A DNA stretch of 64,000 bases from Undaria pinnatifida (lineage: Eukaryota; Sar; Phaeophyceae; Laminariales; Alariaceae). Under the pieces are notes generated by a model that saw nothing but the letters and a program-made list of their open reading frames with translations, was not told where the DNA came from and ran no database searches. Each line of letters starts with the position of its first letter. The stretch's first letter is position 1. Made by a program: the position numbers and the translations under genes. Below, piece by piece: positions 19,709-31,700 of the stretch. The stretch covers positions 12,046,718 through 12,110,717 of the forward strand of contig JABAKD010000022.1 in assembly GCA_012845835.1 (NCBI GenBank), in the 5' to 3' direction.

Positions 19709-22700
19709 GTGTGATCATGAGACAGCAGTTCCGATTTTCAAGTTTTCTTCACAGGTCCTTAGACATAAAGGTACATGGATGGTCTTTACGAGCGCACCGC
19801 AACAACTAACCCGGAGAGGTTTGATCAAGTTATTATACTGCTCTGGATGCATGTTCTGCTAACAACAAGCCTAGGTAGGTGCTGCAGTAGCTGTGAACGG
19901 CTTCTCGATGCATCGCGAGCGGTGGGTGGGGGGGTTCGAAACGACGGTATTTGAGCACTCGCTGGTGGTGCCTGTTGCCTGTTGTGACCATTGACCTGTC
20001 ATGATACACCACGTACTCCTGAAGTCATGAGACGAGAGCAGCAGCGGCCGCAGTTGCCTCGCCTCTCTTTGCGCCCGGTGGGGTGGGGCGCTGGTGCGCA
20101 CAGAGGAAGCTTACATTCTCGACACTGGTTGTACAGCGGTAGCAGTGTTTTTGGAACAATACTAAAATACTGCTGTGTGCGCTTTGAATCATACAGCAGT
20201 CTGCAATAATACCTGTGTACCAAGGTAGCTGGTACCACATGACATCTGTTGACGATGCGTCGACGGCTAATTACTACCAGGTACCTGGTACCAATTACCG
20301 ACCTAAATCCGACACGCAACCCGTCATACGCGCGATCGGAGTATCACACACAGCTTGCAAAGATGAGTTTCGACAAAATATTCGATCTCACAGCTGGAGT
20401 GTAATTTGATTTTTATAATAATACACACAGCTTGCAAAGATGAGTTTCGACAAAATATTCGATCTCACAGCAGCTGGAGTGTTTTTTAATTTTCATAATA
20501 GTAATAATTACACATTGTTCGTGATACGTACGCGTGTTGCCTGCTTCGTAGGTATACCCTACGCAAAATCACACGGCGCTGCGCACTGCCAGTCCCCGTT
20601 CGAAAATGTTACGAAATTGCAGTTGTTGTTGTTGTCGTTGTTCTAACAGTAACTCGCACTATCAAGTCCGTGGTCACAGAACAGGCTCCAGTCACTCTGG
20701 AGCTGAGGAATACCGGTGGCGAGAATAAACAAACAAACCAATCGTGGTACACAGCTGACGCAATTCATGCCTCTGCCAGAAACATACAACAAGTGAGATC
20801 GGGAGTCAACCTACGATGTGCCAGGTCCATACTGGGGGCTACGTCTCACTACTCGCGCCTGAAAAAACCGACTATACCGCTTGTCACCCAGGGAAGACGA
20901 CCACGAATATATTACGCCGGTTGCCCCGGTGGCGTATCAGGTTATCCTCGAGCCTGGTATAGGTCAGTTTCGTGATTTCGAGCTCCGCCGAGTGCATACT
21001 CGTATAAATTCGTTGGGACTTTTTCTTGTGCACAAATTGACTTGCGCAAAGCGCGAGAGCGTGAGTTAGCAACACTCGATGAAAAATCGACGAGCAGTGG
21101 GATTGCAGAACTCTATGCGCGATAAAAAATTGAAGGCAAGAACCGTGGGGCAGAAGGGACGACACCTGTGACCACGGCTTGTCCAGAAGCTGAAAAGTAA
21201 AAGTGTGAGGAAAAAAAAATATATATATACACGACTCATCTTCCTCGTATACAAGGGCTCCGTATGGGTGCCGGCATTCGCCGGCGCCCATGCTTCGGGT
21301 AGGGCAGGGCAGCACTTCGACAACTTAAGGTGTAGCTGTCCGATTTGGCATGCATTGAACTTTAAAGTAATGCCAAGAGTTCAATACGAACATGGGATTA
21401 TGAAAGTCATGATTTGACAGAAAAAAAACGTAATATTATACAACAAAGAAGGCAAGGATAGGCGAAACACACTATGTTAAATGCGCCGTCAAGTAAAAGT
21501 TGGCGTCTGTCAAACAAAAATACCGAAAATAGTATTATTGAGAACCTGCGTCGCCTCTAGGCGAAACGAAAGAGGCCTTGGCATTAATGAAGAGACTGCA
21601 CTGCTGTCCCCGTGCCAATGGAGGTTCGAAGTCGACAGGATGCAAAGTCGGTTTGCATCAAACGTCGGCATGGGGCCATGTCAGCCGGCGAGGTTTTGGA
21701 AGAAGATTGCTTTGTTTGTTACGTGAAGGCTGTCGCATTGATTGGTCTGCGTGGTTGCGGGCGAGGAGAAAAACCAAGAAGAGGAGGGCGATCTCTCGTT
21801 GCGTCGGCGTTGTCTAAGATAGGTGCGTGGGTGGCTTTGCTCGTACGGGAGGTTGGCGTAGCGCTTCTTCTCTGTTTTTTCTCGAGAAGACGGGATATGT
21901 GTGTCTGCTATCTTTGCTTCGTGGGTGCTTTCACGTTGTCGAAATCGGACGCGTCCCCTCAATACATAATATCCGGAGTGTCTCTACCATGACGACTGCT
22001 GATGGTGCCGTGCGTATTTCCCAGAGACTGACATATTATTTACTGGTAGAAATAATCATATACCTTTCTTTGCAACATTTTTTTTCTTCATCCCATTTAC
22101 CATCCCCGCACCATTCTCGCGCTCCCTCCCAGTGGTAACTCAGATCCGGGGTCACATAGCGGGCCCTCCTCTTCCCTCCCCACTCCGGCACGTGCGTTCA
22201 TTTTTACCGCGAGCAGAATCGAGCATGTTCTTCCCTCGTCGACTCGCGTCGAATTGTACCTAGCAGGCGCTCTCAGCAGTTGATCTCTTTTTTTGATTGC
22301 ATTTTTCAAATAAAGTCAAATTTCATCGTGGTGGGTGTCGAACTCAAGGACAACCAAACGTTGTAGGTATTCGTGTTCGAGGTTAAAACCACTAGACCAC
22401 CAGGGCGGCCGGCTGACAATTGATTAAAACAAAACAGGATCTTTGCATAGGGTTCAAAATCGTGTTGGCAGAAAAACCAAATTTGCAGGAAGCAGCTGAA
22501 AGGTCAACAAACAGGCAATATTTCGGTTGTTGTTGTTCTCACATCAACTCGCACAATCCAGTCCGTGGTCACAGGACTGGTTCCAGTCACTCTGCAGCAG
22601 AGGAATACCCTAGGGAAAAACACAAACAACCCAAGGTGGTACACGCATAAATCACAGCTGACGCAATTCATGCCTCCACCAGAAACATATAAAAGTGAGA

Positions 22701-25700
22701 ACGGGAGTCAGTATACGATGTGCCAGGTCCATACCGGTGCATACGTCTCATTACTCGCGCCTGGGAAACCGACTACTAATATACCGCTTGCCACCCAAGA
22801 AAGACTACCACGTATATCACACGTAGTATCTATCACTACGCATACGCACAACAGACGCAAGTCAATTGGAAAAAAGAAACAAAGAACAAAGAGGAGAAAG
22901 GGAAGGAAATGGGTGCATGGGGCCAAGAAAAAGAAGAAAAAAAAAAAAGAGTTCGGGGGGTCTACTGGCGAGGCTGCCACCAGAACGGGATGTCGCATGT
23001 CACGTGGTCTTTCGACGGTCTACAGCAGTGGTACTACGAACGACTTCCGATACACCCACCGAAGCACGGACTACCGGCAAATTACGCGATCGACAGCTGG
23101 CCGTGGTTGTCACGTGTCTCTGTGTTGGGGGCCCCTGCCCTGCCTCTTGTTGGCTCTTGAGAGTGATGCGTGTACGACTAAACTTGCCAACGAACGGCAC
23201 TCGCACTGCACTTTGAGCTATCTGCTGTAGTTCTGGTTGCTACTTGTTGCTGCATTATGTGCTAGACGTTTCGCCCTTCGGCTACTGCTGCTACACCTGC
23301 TGTTTTGTGCTTGCCAATGTCGTCAATTGGCGTTCATGCTCGTCGTGCATACTGCTGTTCTCACCGAGTACGTACGGGTTTCCTCGTACCTCAACCGTAC
23401 GACGACGAGCTCAAAACAGAAGGGAGGTGACATGAAATGGCATGAACAATGGCCACATAGAAGCGAGCACAGCGGGATAGTTCGCTGCGAATCAACCGCA
23501 TTCGTTCATGCCTACAGCAGAGGCTGGCTGGAGTGTCAGCGGCCGTGCTAAAGCCAGGGCCAAAGGCCGAAGAGACGGCTCTACCTGCTTCGTTTTGTCT
23601 CGAAATTCTGTTACGTGAAAGTATCATGATTTGGGAGTTATTTTGTCACGAAACGTCTTGCCGTCGGTAATTTGTGTCACGAAGTTGTTGGATATCGTCG
23701 GTAAGTTGTGTCACGTTTTAGGTGAACCCACACTAAAAAATTGAATTTCCAGCTGGCAAAACGAGCAGAAACTAAAGCAATAAAATGCCGAGCAAGAAAC
23801 CAAACGAACTAGTAAAAAAGTACAGCAAAGAATCTAACGCTCGAGAGTATGCCACCGCACAATTCCAAACATTACCACGTACCGTTTGGAAATGATCAAA
23901 TTTTGTAAATCATTCAGGCGTTGCAGCCATTAAGATTCAACAATTTTTCCGAAATTCCTCCTCGACACTCGCTCGTCTCGCTCAGCACCCGTCCGCGTTC
24001 ACGTCGATGTGCGGAACGGACACGGCAGGGCGAGGGGCGTTGAACCGCCCCCCGAAGGCGGCGCTCGAACCAAGCCATATTCGACCGAGAATTCCAGTTC
24101 CGCGAATCGCATACTTAGGCCGAGACAAAAAACTCCTGACCAAAGTCCATGACACCAAGGAATGATTTTATATATGTTTATGTATCACAAAAATAAAAAT
24201 ACACTCCAGCTGTGAGATCGAATATTTTGTCGAAACTCGTCTTTGCAAGCTGTGTGTGATACTCCGATCGCGCGTATTACGGGTTGTGTGTCCTCATTAA
24301 GGATATTGGTCGGCGACTGCCCTTGCAACTACAGTGTAGCTATCAGGGTCAACAGGGTGATGTTAGGCAATCTGTGCGCGTAAACTATAAAACCCGTTCC
24401 TGAGGGGAACAAAATCTGACAGCTGTCGAAGGAAATGCATCAGTTTATCAAGTGAATCCTGTAAGTCGAAAAACCGGTGAGGGAAGGGCGGAGTTTTGAA
24501 GGACGTGGGGGCCTGATTTTGATTAAAAGGGGGGGGGGGGGGACGGGTGGGGCAGCTCAATTTGTGCGTGGAAACTATAAATCCTTCTTGAGGGGGAGGG
24601 GGGGGGGATGTGGCGGGGGGGGGGCGGGGGGGGGAGGGCTTCAGGTCGCATGAATGTAGGGGTTTGCTATACGCGTGGTGCTAGGTCCAGGCGATGTATA
24701 TATTACACGTAGTACCTATCACTACGCATGCGCACGTCAGACTCAAGTCAACCGGAGAAAGAAGAAGCACAGAAAAGAAAAGAAAATAAAGTATACTGAC
24801 TACAGTCAATATACTGGTCTGTGCCAATATGCTGTCATAGGCTCGCAATCGTCCCCCCCCCCCCGGTTGGTCAGGGGTTAGGCGTTGAGAGCGCCCCCGC
24901 CGAGACGAACATATTATCAAAAAAAAAATTACACTCCAGCTGTGAGATCGAATATTTTGTCGAAACTCATCTTTGCAAGCTGTGTGCGATACTCCGATCG
25001 CGTTGTGTGTGCTCATTAAGGATGTAGGTCGGCGACTCCCCTTGCAACTACAGTGTAGCTATCAGGGTCAACAGGATTATGTTAGTCAGTCTGTGCGCGG
25101 AAACTATAAAACCCGTTTCTAAGGGGGACACAATCTGACAGCTGTGGAAGGAAACGCATCCGTTTCTCAAGTGAACCCTTTAAGTCGAATAGCCGGTGAG
25201 GGGAGGGCGGAGTTTTTAAGGACGTGGGGGCCTGGTTTTGATCAAAAGGGAGCGAGGGTGGGGGGGGGGGAGACGGGGGGGGGAGCTCAATTTGTGCGTG
25301 GAAACTAAATCTGACGGTTGGAAGAATGCACCAGTTTATCATGGGGGGCGGGGGCGGGGCGGGCGGGGCACCTCAATTTGTGTGTGGAAACTATGTCAGT
25401 ATACCAGCATCAGCGGTGTTAGGTACAGCCGTGCAGAACGCGTTTTCGCTTCGTTTTTTTCGTTTACAATGGAGCCTTAATGTGCTTGAAGTACCTACCT
25501 ACCTGTGGTGTGTGGTAAAAAAAAAAAAAAAAAAAAATGTAAAAGAAAAAGAGGAAGAGACTGCAAGCATCAAACTGAAACTGATACCTGTCACAATGTT
25601 CGTAGCTCGTTGATGTTAATAATTACCAGGTACAAATAATCGCCAAAACATCACACCTAAAAAAATGAAAAACAAAACGAAACAAAACATTTCAGCTGGG

Positions 25701-28700
25701 AAATCGAAATCTAAGAATACTGGTACGTGTGTACGTATGGTATGACAAGCTTGAGTACGTATCATTTGATATCATCGAGCATTCAATGATACTGCCCTTG
25801 ACGACGTACGAGTAGTAGGGGTAGCTAGTAGAGGGGCTTGTTGAAGTGCAAGCAGGCAAGAGAAGAGGCGGGTGAGCATACGCCGGCGTTTTCCATGTTG
25901 ACCCGTACTGCGAAGTGCTCGTTTTCTTGGCCTCCACACACACATGCACAGGCGAACAGACAGACGAAAAAAACGACGAATACATACAAGATGACGTGTT
26001 ACTTTTGTAATATGTTTGTTTACACCCGGTATACGCCATACTTTAATAGTTCAGGATAATCCCTGCGTTTCTGTTCCCCTCATTTCTTTTGTATTATTTC
26101 TTTTTTTCGTTTTTCCTTGCAAATAGTAGTCTGGTGTGCTGACTGACTTGCATACGCTGTACCCTCCTCCTCGTGTCCATTGCGGTTGGCGGTACATGGC
26201 CAAATCACCCGTGCCGCATTTGCAAATGTGTATCTCCGTCCTGTAGTTTGCGACCGCAGAGCTAGTCGTAGTCTCTCTGTCCACGGGAGGCATCGACACG
26301 GACGCTGGTTGTGCTGGATGTAAACCTGTGTGCGATAAATATCAGAGCATGTCAAGAACTCACACACCACTAAGAAACACGGTGGTGCTAAGGAAAGCAG
26401 GCTGAAATGTACAGGAACACGAGAAATCCGGGAACCTTGTATACTGAGGTTAGTGTAGAATGCACACTCTCCCAAAGTAAGAAACCCAGCCTGGGTCGGT
26501 ATTTTGTGTTTCTTCTTGTTGTTGTCTTGTTCTGTACAAAGTAGCATCGGCCACTCATTCCTACTGCCAGATACTTGGTATATAATAATGCTGGAAACCC
26601 GTCTGGGTGGGGGTGTCCTGTATGTACATCATGTTTTTCGCGACCATGGAACTAACCTTAACCCTTACCATAGCCCTTACCGTAGCCGTTACCCATAGGA
26701 AATACCGGTCGAACCGCCCCCTGATGACATCACTGGGGTGCAATGGTTGAAAAATCACAATAATGCAAGTGCAATAATATCCACCACGGGAGTGTCGTCA
26801 CTGCTGGGTGGCAGCGTAATACCTACCATGTCGTACCTGGTATGAATTGTGGCAACCGCGCGCGGCTGGGTTCTGGGATGACGCATTTATTGTATGATAT
26901 GTAATGAAAAATATTTCAAGGACGTCAGCCGTGAGTTCGACGAATTTTCGGTGTCAATACTAATCTTCGCAAGCTGCGTTGTTGGTACTTGTAATATACT
27001 AGAGTATGTGGGTGATTTTTTTTCTAAATGGGAGGGGTCCTATTCTTCTGTTTCAAAATATATTATAAAAAATGAAAATACACTCCAGCTGTGAGATCGA
27101 AGATTTCGTCGAAACTCATCTTTGCAAGCTGTGTGTGATACTCCGATCGCGCGTATTACGAGTTGTGTGTCCTCATTAAGGATATAGGTCGGCGACTCCC
27201 CTTACAACTACAGTGTAGCTATCAGGGTCAACAGGATGATTTTAGTCAGTCTGTGCGCGGAAACTATAAAACCCGTTTCTGAGGGGGACAAAATCTGACA
27301 GCTGTGAAGGGAAATGTAACCTTTGATCAAGTGAATCTTGTAAGTCGAATAACCGGTGAGGGGGTGGGGCGGAGTTTTGAAGGACGTGGGGGCCTGATTT
27401 TGATCAAAAGCGAGCGGGTTTAGAGGAGGGGGGGGGGGGGGGGGGGGGAAGGGCGCAATTTGTGCATGTAAGCTATAAATCCTTTCGAGGGGATAAATCT
27501 GACGGTTTTGGCATCAGTATATTATTGGGGGCGGGGGGGAAGGGGGGCGGGGGGGGGCAGCTCAATATGTGCCTGGAAACTATATATTATTTTAAGGGGA
27601 TAAATGTGACGGTTTTGGAAATAATACATCAGTTTATCATGTATATCCTGGGGTAAGTCGTACAATCAGTGAGTAAAGAGAGGGTGGAGTGTTCGAGGGG
27701 GTGGGGTTGGGATGGGTTGGGGGGGAGGTGGGGGGTGTGGGGGCGGGGGGGGGGGGCGGGGGGGGGGGAGGAAGGGCTTTAGGTGAGGGGTTTGTTATAC
27801 GTGTGGTGCTAGGTCTAGGCGATGGTGCGGGTGATGGGGAAAAAGGGGGCGTTCGAGGCGGGGGGGGGGGGGGAACACAGCGGCATGGATGGCTCTCGAA
27901 AGATAATGAGGTGATATCCTGTGCGTGAAGTGTTTATTAATGTGGCGGATTTCGATATTTGGTGGGGCGTTTGAGTAAGGGAGAGCAAGAGGGAGGGGGG
28001 GGGGGGGGGGGGGGGATTTTTTAGGAGGTTTAGGTCACAAATAACATTCAAATACACTTCGGCTGTGAGATCAAAGATATGTAGCAGCTTGTTATACGCG
28101 TGGTGCTAGGTCTAGGCGATCGTGCAGGTGGTCGGAAAAGAGGGGTATATATGTAGTCTATATTTTATTATATTATTCTAAACACGTCAGCTGTGGGGTC
28201 GATAAGTTTAGGGTCGATACCCATCTTCGCACGCTGCGTGATACACCGGCCGCTCTCTCCACACCAGGTGTTTGTCGCAATGGTACCGGAACGAGACGGC
28301 CAGTATTTATATTGTACAGCAGTAGTAGTAGTTGGACAACACGATCATCGCAGCCATAAAACTGCATGCAGCATACGATAGATATGTTGACCCTGGTACA
28401 AGCTAGTTCTAAGGGGAGCCGCCGGCCTTTATCCTCAACCCCTTTGGAACCCCCGAACCCCTCCCTGTACTAAATGCAAGTAATTTTGTCCCCGAAAACG
28501 GGTTTCCAGTTGTAAAGGGGTTGACGGGGACACACACCCAGTAAGTAATATGTGCGATCGGAGTATCACCCACAGCTTGCAAACACGAGGTTCGACGAAA
28601 TCTTCGATCTCACAGCCGTAGTGTATTTAAAATATTTTACCTCGTATAATATGATACCTCGTATAATATGATACTGCTGGCGTTGTACAGCAGGTTGCTC

Positions 28701-31700
28701 GCCCTAAACCAAACGGGTGGCGAGACCGTGATCCTCCGTGGATTGTATCGCAGTGTAACGGCCGCTGGGCCGCCGTACCCGGGCGCTCGAAAAGGTTGAT
28801 GAAGGCAAACAATTTGTCAAGGGGTGCCCCGAGGGGGATGCAGGGTTTCGGTGTTAGGAGGCGTTCTCCTCACGGGTTCCGGTGTCTTTATTCATCTCTC
28901 CTTAGGCTCGCTGCCCAGACGCAAGGCTGACGTTATTACTCTAAAGGAACGGTATTGGACAGCCAGGTAGAGCAGGGCAGTGAACGATGAGAGGTTTCCT
29001 GCCTGGGCCATCACAGTCACTTTACATTAACGGCCATCGTGATGGCCTTGATGTGGCAGTGATATCTCCTATCACCTGGTTGTCACCCCAACCATGGCAT
29101 GGTTTCAGGTCTAACCTATAGACTATCCATCTACGGAGCGCATTCCATAACATTAGACCACCGTGAATAGCCGTAGAATGCTGATCACATGGCAATTAAA
29201 GGGTGTCAGCAAGACGTCCAAGAATTGGAAAGAACATCGCAGATGCCGCTATTCGAAACAAACGGAAATGAGGCTATAGATTCCCCCACACCTCCTAATA
29301 GTGAGGCCAAGACGCCTCATTGCAATATAAATATGTATAAACCGGTGATGGAGCTCACAACCGTGAGAGCTTGAGGACAGGTGTGTACCTACGGTATACC
29401 AGTAGCAATCGGCCTACGAACACAGGAAGGGTGAGGCCATTGTTCGCAAGGATACGAAGGGAAACAAGAGAAAGATATAGACGGGGAATCAGTGTCAGAA
29501 GGAAAAAAAAGGAACAGGTGTTACGTGGTGAAGGCCAGAAATAATTAGGGTCTGAAGCGCGGGGCCGAAGGGGCGTGCGGTTGGGCCATTTGCCGAGTAC
29601 CGCCTTGCCAAGCACGCTCCCAGCTATGCACTCGTGGTCCCGCGTTAGTGCGGTACCCTTTAGGGCGGTTTCTCAGTTTAGTGCGGTACCTTTTTGGGAG
29701 GTATCCCAGTTTAGTGCGGTACCCTTTAGTACAGTGTACCAGTTTAGTGCGGTACCCTTTAGTGCAGTGCCTCAGTTTAGTGCGGTGAAAACCACTTGTC
29801 ACGACGTTCCTCGTCCTAAAGAGTACCACTATACTGCACAATCTCGGGATAGTGCGGGGTCCCACTTTAGTGCCGGTATTGTCGTATGGCAAAGCACCGC
29901 ACCAATGACGGACCACGAGTAGTAGTATCGTGCGTTCAAGGCCCGGCGAGTGCATACTTGTACATACCCGTAGGGATTTTTCCTTGCGTAAAAAAAAATG
30001 AACAGCGGAAAGCGCGAGAGCGTGAGATGTAAAGAGTAAAATTCGGTTGTTGATCGACGAGCTTTTCGTAGTGTCTGGTAAAACAGAAGGTATATTTATG
30101 TAGACTTTTTTGTGACCCATGTATAGCCACCAAAAAGAAGCGAAGAAGAGAAGTCCGATCTAATCAAACGTCTTCACAGGTAGAGCGAGCACCACTGCGG
30201 CACTGGGGATCACTGTGCTGAGCGCGCGTCTTGTCGTAGAATGCAAGTTCGGACTCATCTATCACCCTAGCAGTCCGGGTTGCTTTGCGTGGTCAATGCT
30301 CTACTCGTCAGCTTGCTGCGTTCAGCGTTTCTTCCCTCTGAATTTATGAAGGGGTTGATACCATCATTGCACCCGTCCAAGAGCCCATTGTCCGTATGAA
30401 CATCAGGCTGTGTGGCAAGGGGCAAGAAAAGTGTGGGGTTCGCGCACTATCAAATCGAATTGGCCGGCTACCGAATCGTACCATACCGTATCATATGGCG
30501 TGCTTCTTTTTACTCCGTTTACCGCCTCCCCGCCCCCGCCCTCTTATCCACCCTCACCCCCACACCCAGCCCTTGCGCCCTTCACAGCCAAATATGTGAT
30601 GGGACGGCGGGTTTAGACCTGTGACGGACGGTGGCCGAGTGTCAACGTACTTTTTTTCGTGCGGGAGCTCGTAACTGTGTGACTGGCGGCCACCAAAGGT
30701 GCCCTCTCCTGATTTTTTTGCCCACAGCCCTCCCCCCCCAGTGCTGCGGCCCGACATTGTAGGGATGCGAGGGTCCATGGTCATACGACTACGCCCATGC
30801 ATGGAGAGAGTCCCCCCCCCCCACCCCCTACCCCCCAACCCTCCCCCCTCCAAACCCTTGCCGCTACCCCCACCGCCAACTCTTGTCCCCTCCACGATCC
30901 CCGACCCCCTGTTCCTTGTTCCCGCCCTCCTCCAAACTCCTGCCCCTCCTACCCCCACCCCCAACCCTCATCCCCTCCATGATCCCCGACCCCCCGGCTC
31001 CTTGTCCCCCCCCCCCCCCCTGCCGCGTCTTTTCTAGAATTCTTGGGGTGGTCTGATGCGCTCAACGTGGAAAATGTGGAATGCTATTGCGTACAGCGTC
31101 CTGGAAGTGGCTCACGCAGGCAAGTTTCCCCCATGTTTTACCGAGATACCAGTAGTCTGTGTGTCGATTTCGTTGCCCGACTTTCGTAAGTTTTCGTACT
31201 CATTTTTTTACCAAGGTGGACAAACCTCGGAAGGGTAGGCTATCCAAAACCTTAAAAATCTTGCGTACAGGTCCCCAACAAGGTATTTTATAGAGATATG
31301 TATGATCGCTAAGGGTGCTTCAAGGTTAGCCGAACGGCCATGCGCGATATCAGGTACCGGGCATAAGATACCGTATCTAGTACTATAAGCCGGCGCTGAG
31401 AACTTGCACAGCAAGCTATTTCCAACCGTTGACAGCTTTTCGTGCGTTCATTTAGTGTTCGGAGCATCATACTCGTAGACAAGTCTCGGTCAGCGGAGGA
31501 CTGAAAAAATTGGCCTCAAAAAACAATCTCGAAATGCGTCCCTATTTTTTCGTCTCGGTTAAGATTGGAAACTCGCGTGTATTTCTGTACCAGATACCAT
31601 GGATGTACGTTCTTCTATTTGTTTACGTGCAGGATTAGGACGTAGAATTGCTAGTATATGTATATTGTCTATCCTCGCTTTTTTTCTTTTTTATTCACCG

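Larger units (their letters stand above)
19709..31037 (+). other. Intron 1 of the NRPS-like gene (11.3 kb)
   Basis: It has a GT donor and AG acceptor (TTCTAG|AATTC). Contents: family-A repeats (20306-20480, 24190-24540, 24920-25270, 27070-27420, 28535-28625), a diverged direct repeat (20660-20930 with 22540-22835), a family-2 SINE (20975-21200), one arm of an 800-bp inverted pair (21245-22055), a family-1 SINE (22085-22413), G-rich tracts (24525-24640, 27420-28015) and a tandem array (29645-29790). The 28640-29400 stretch is fairly unique but has no recognisable product. Confidence 0.5.

Noticed and set aside
22565-23230. 221-codon plus-strand open frame
   Set aside because: Its first third lies in the diverged direct repeat, the middle is a Lys-rich A-run, and no domain is visible.
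28640-29400. LTR-like start (tgttaggaggcg near 28852) of a retrotransposon
   Set aside because: No second LTR, primer-binding site or polymerase motif could be found nearby.
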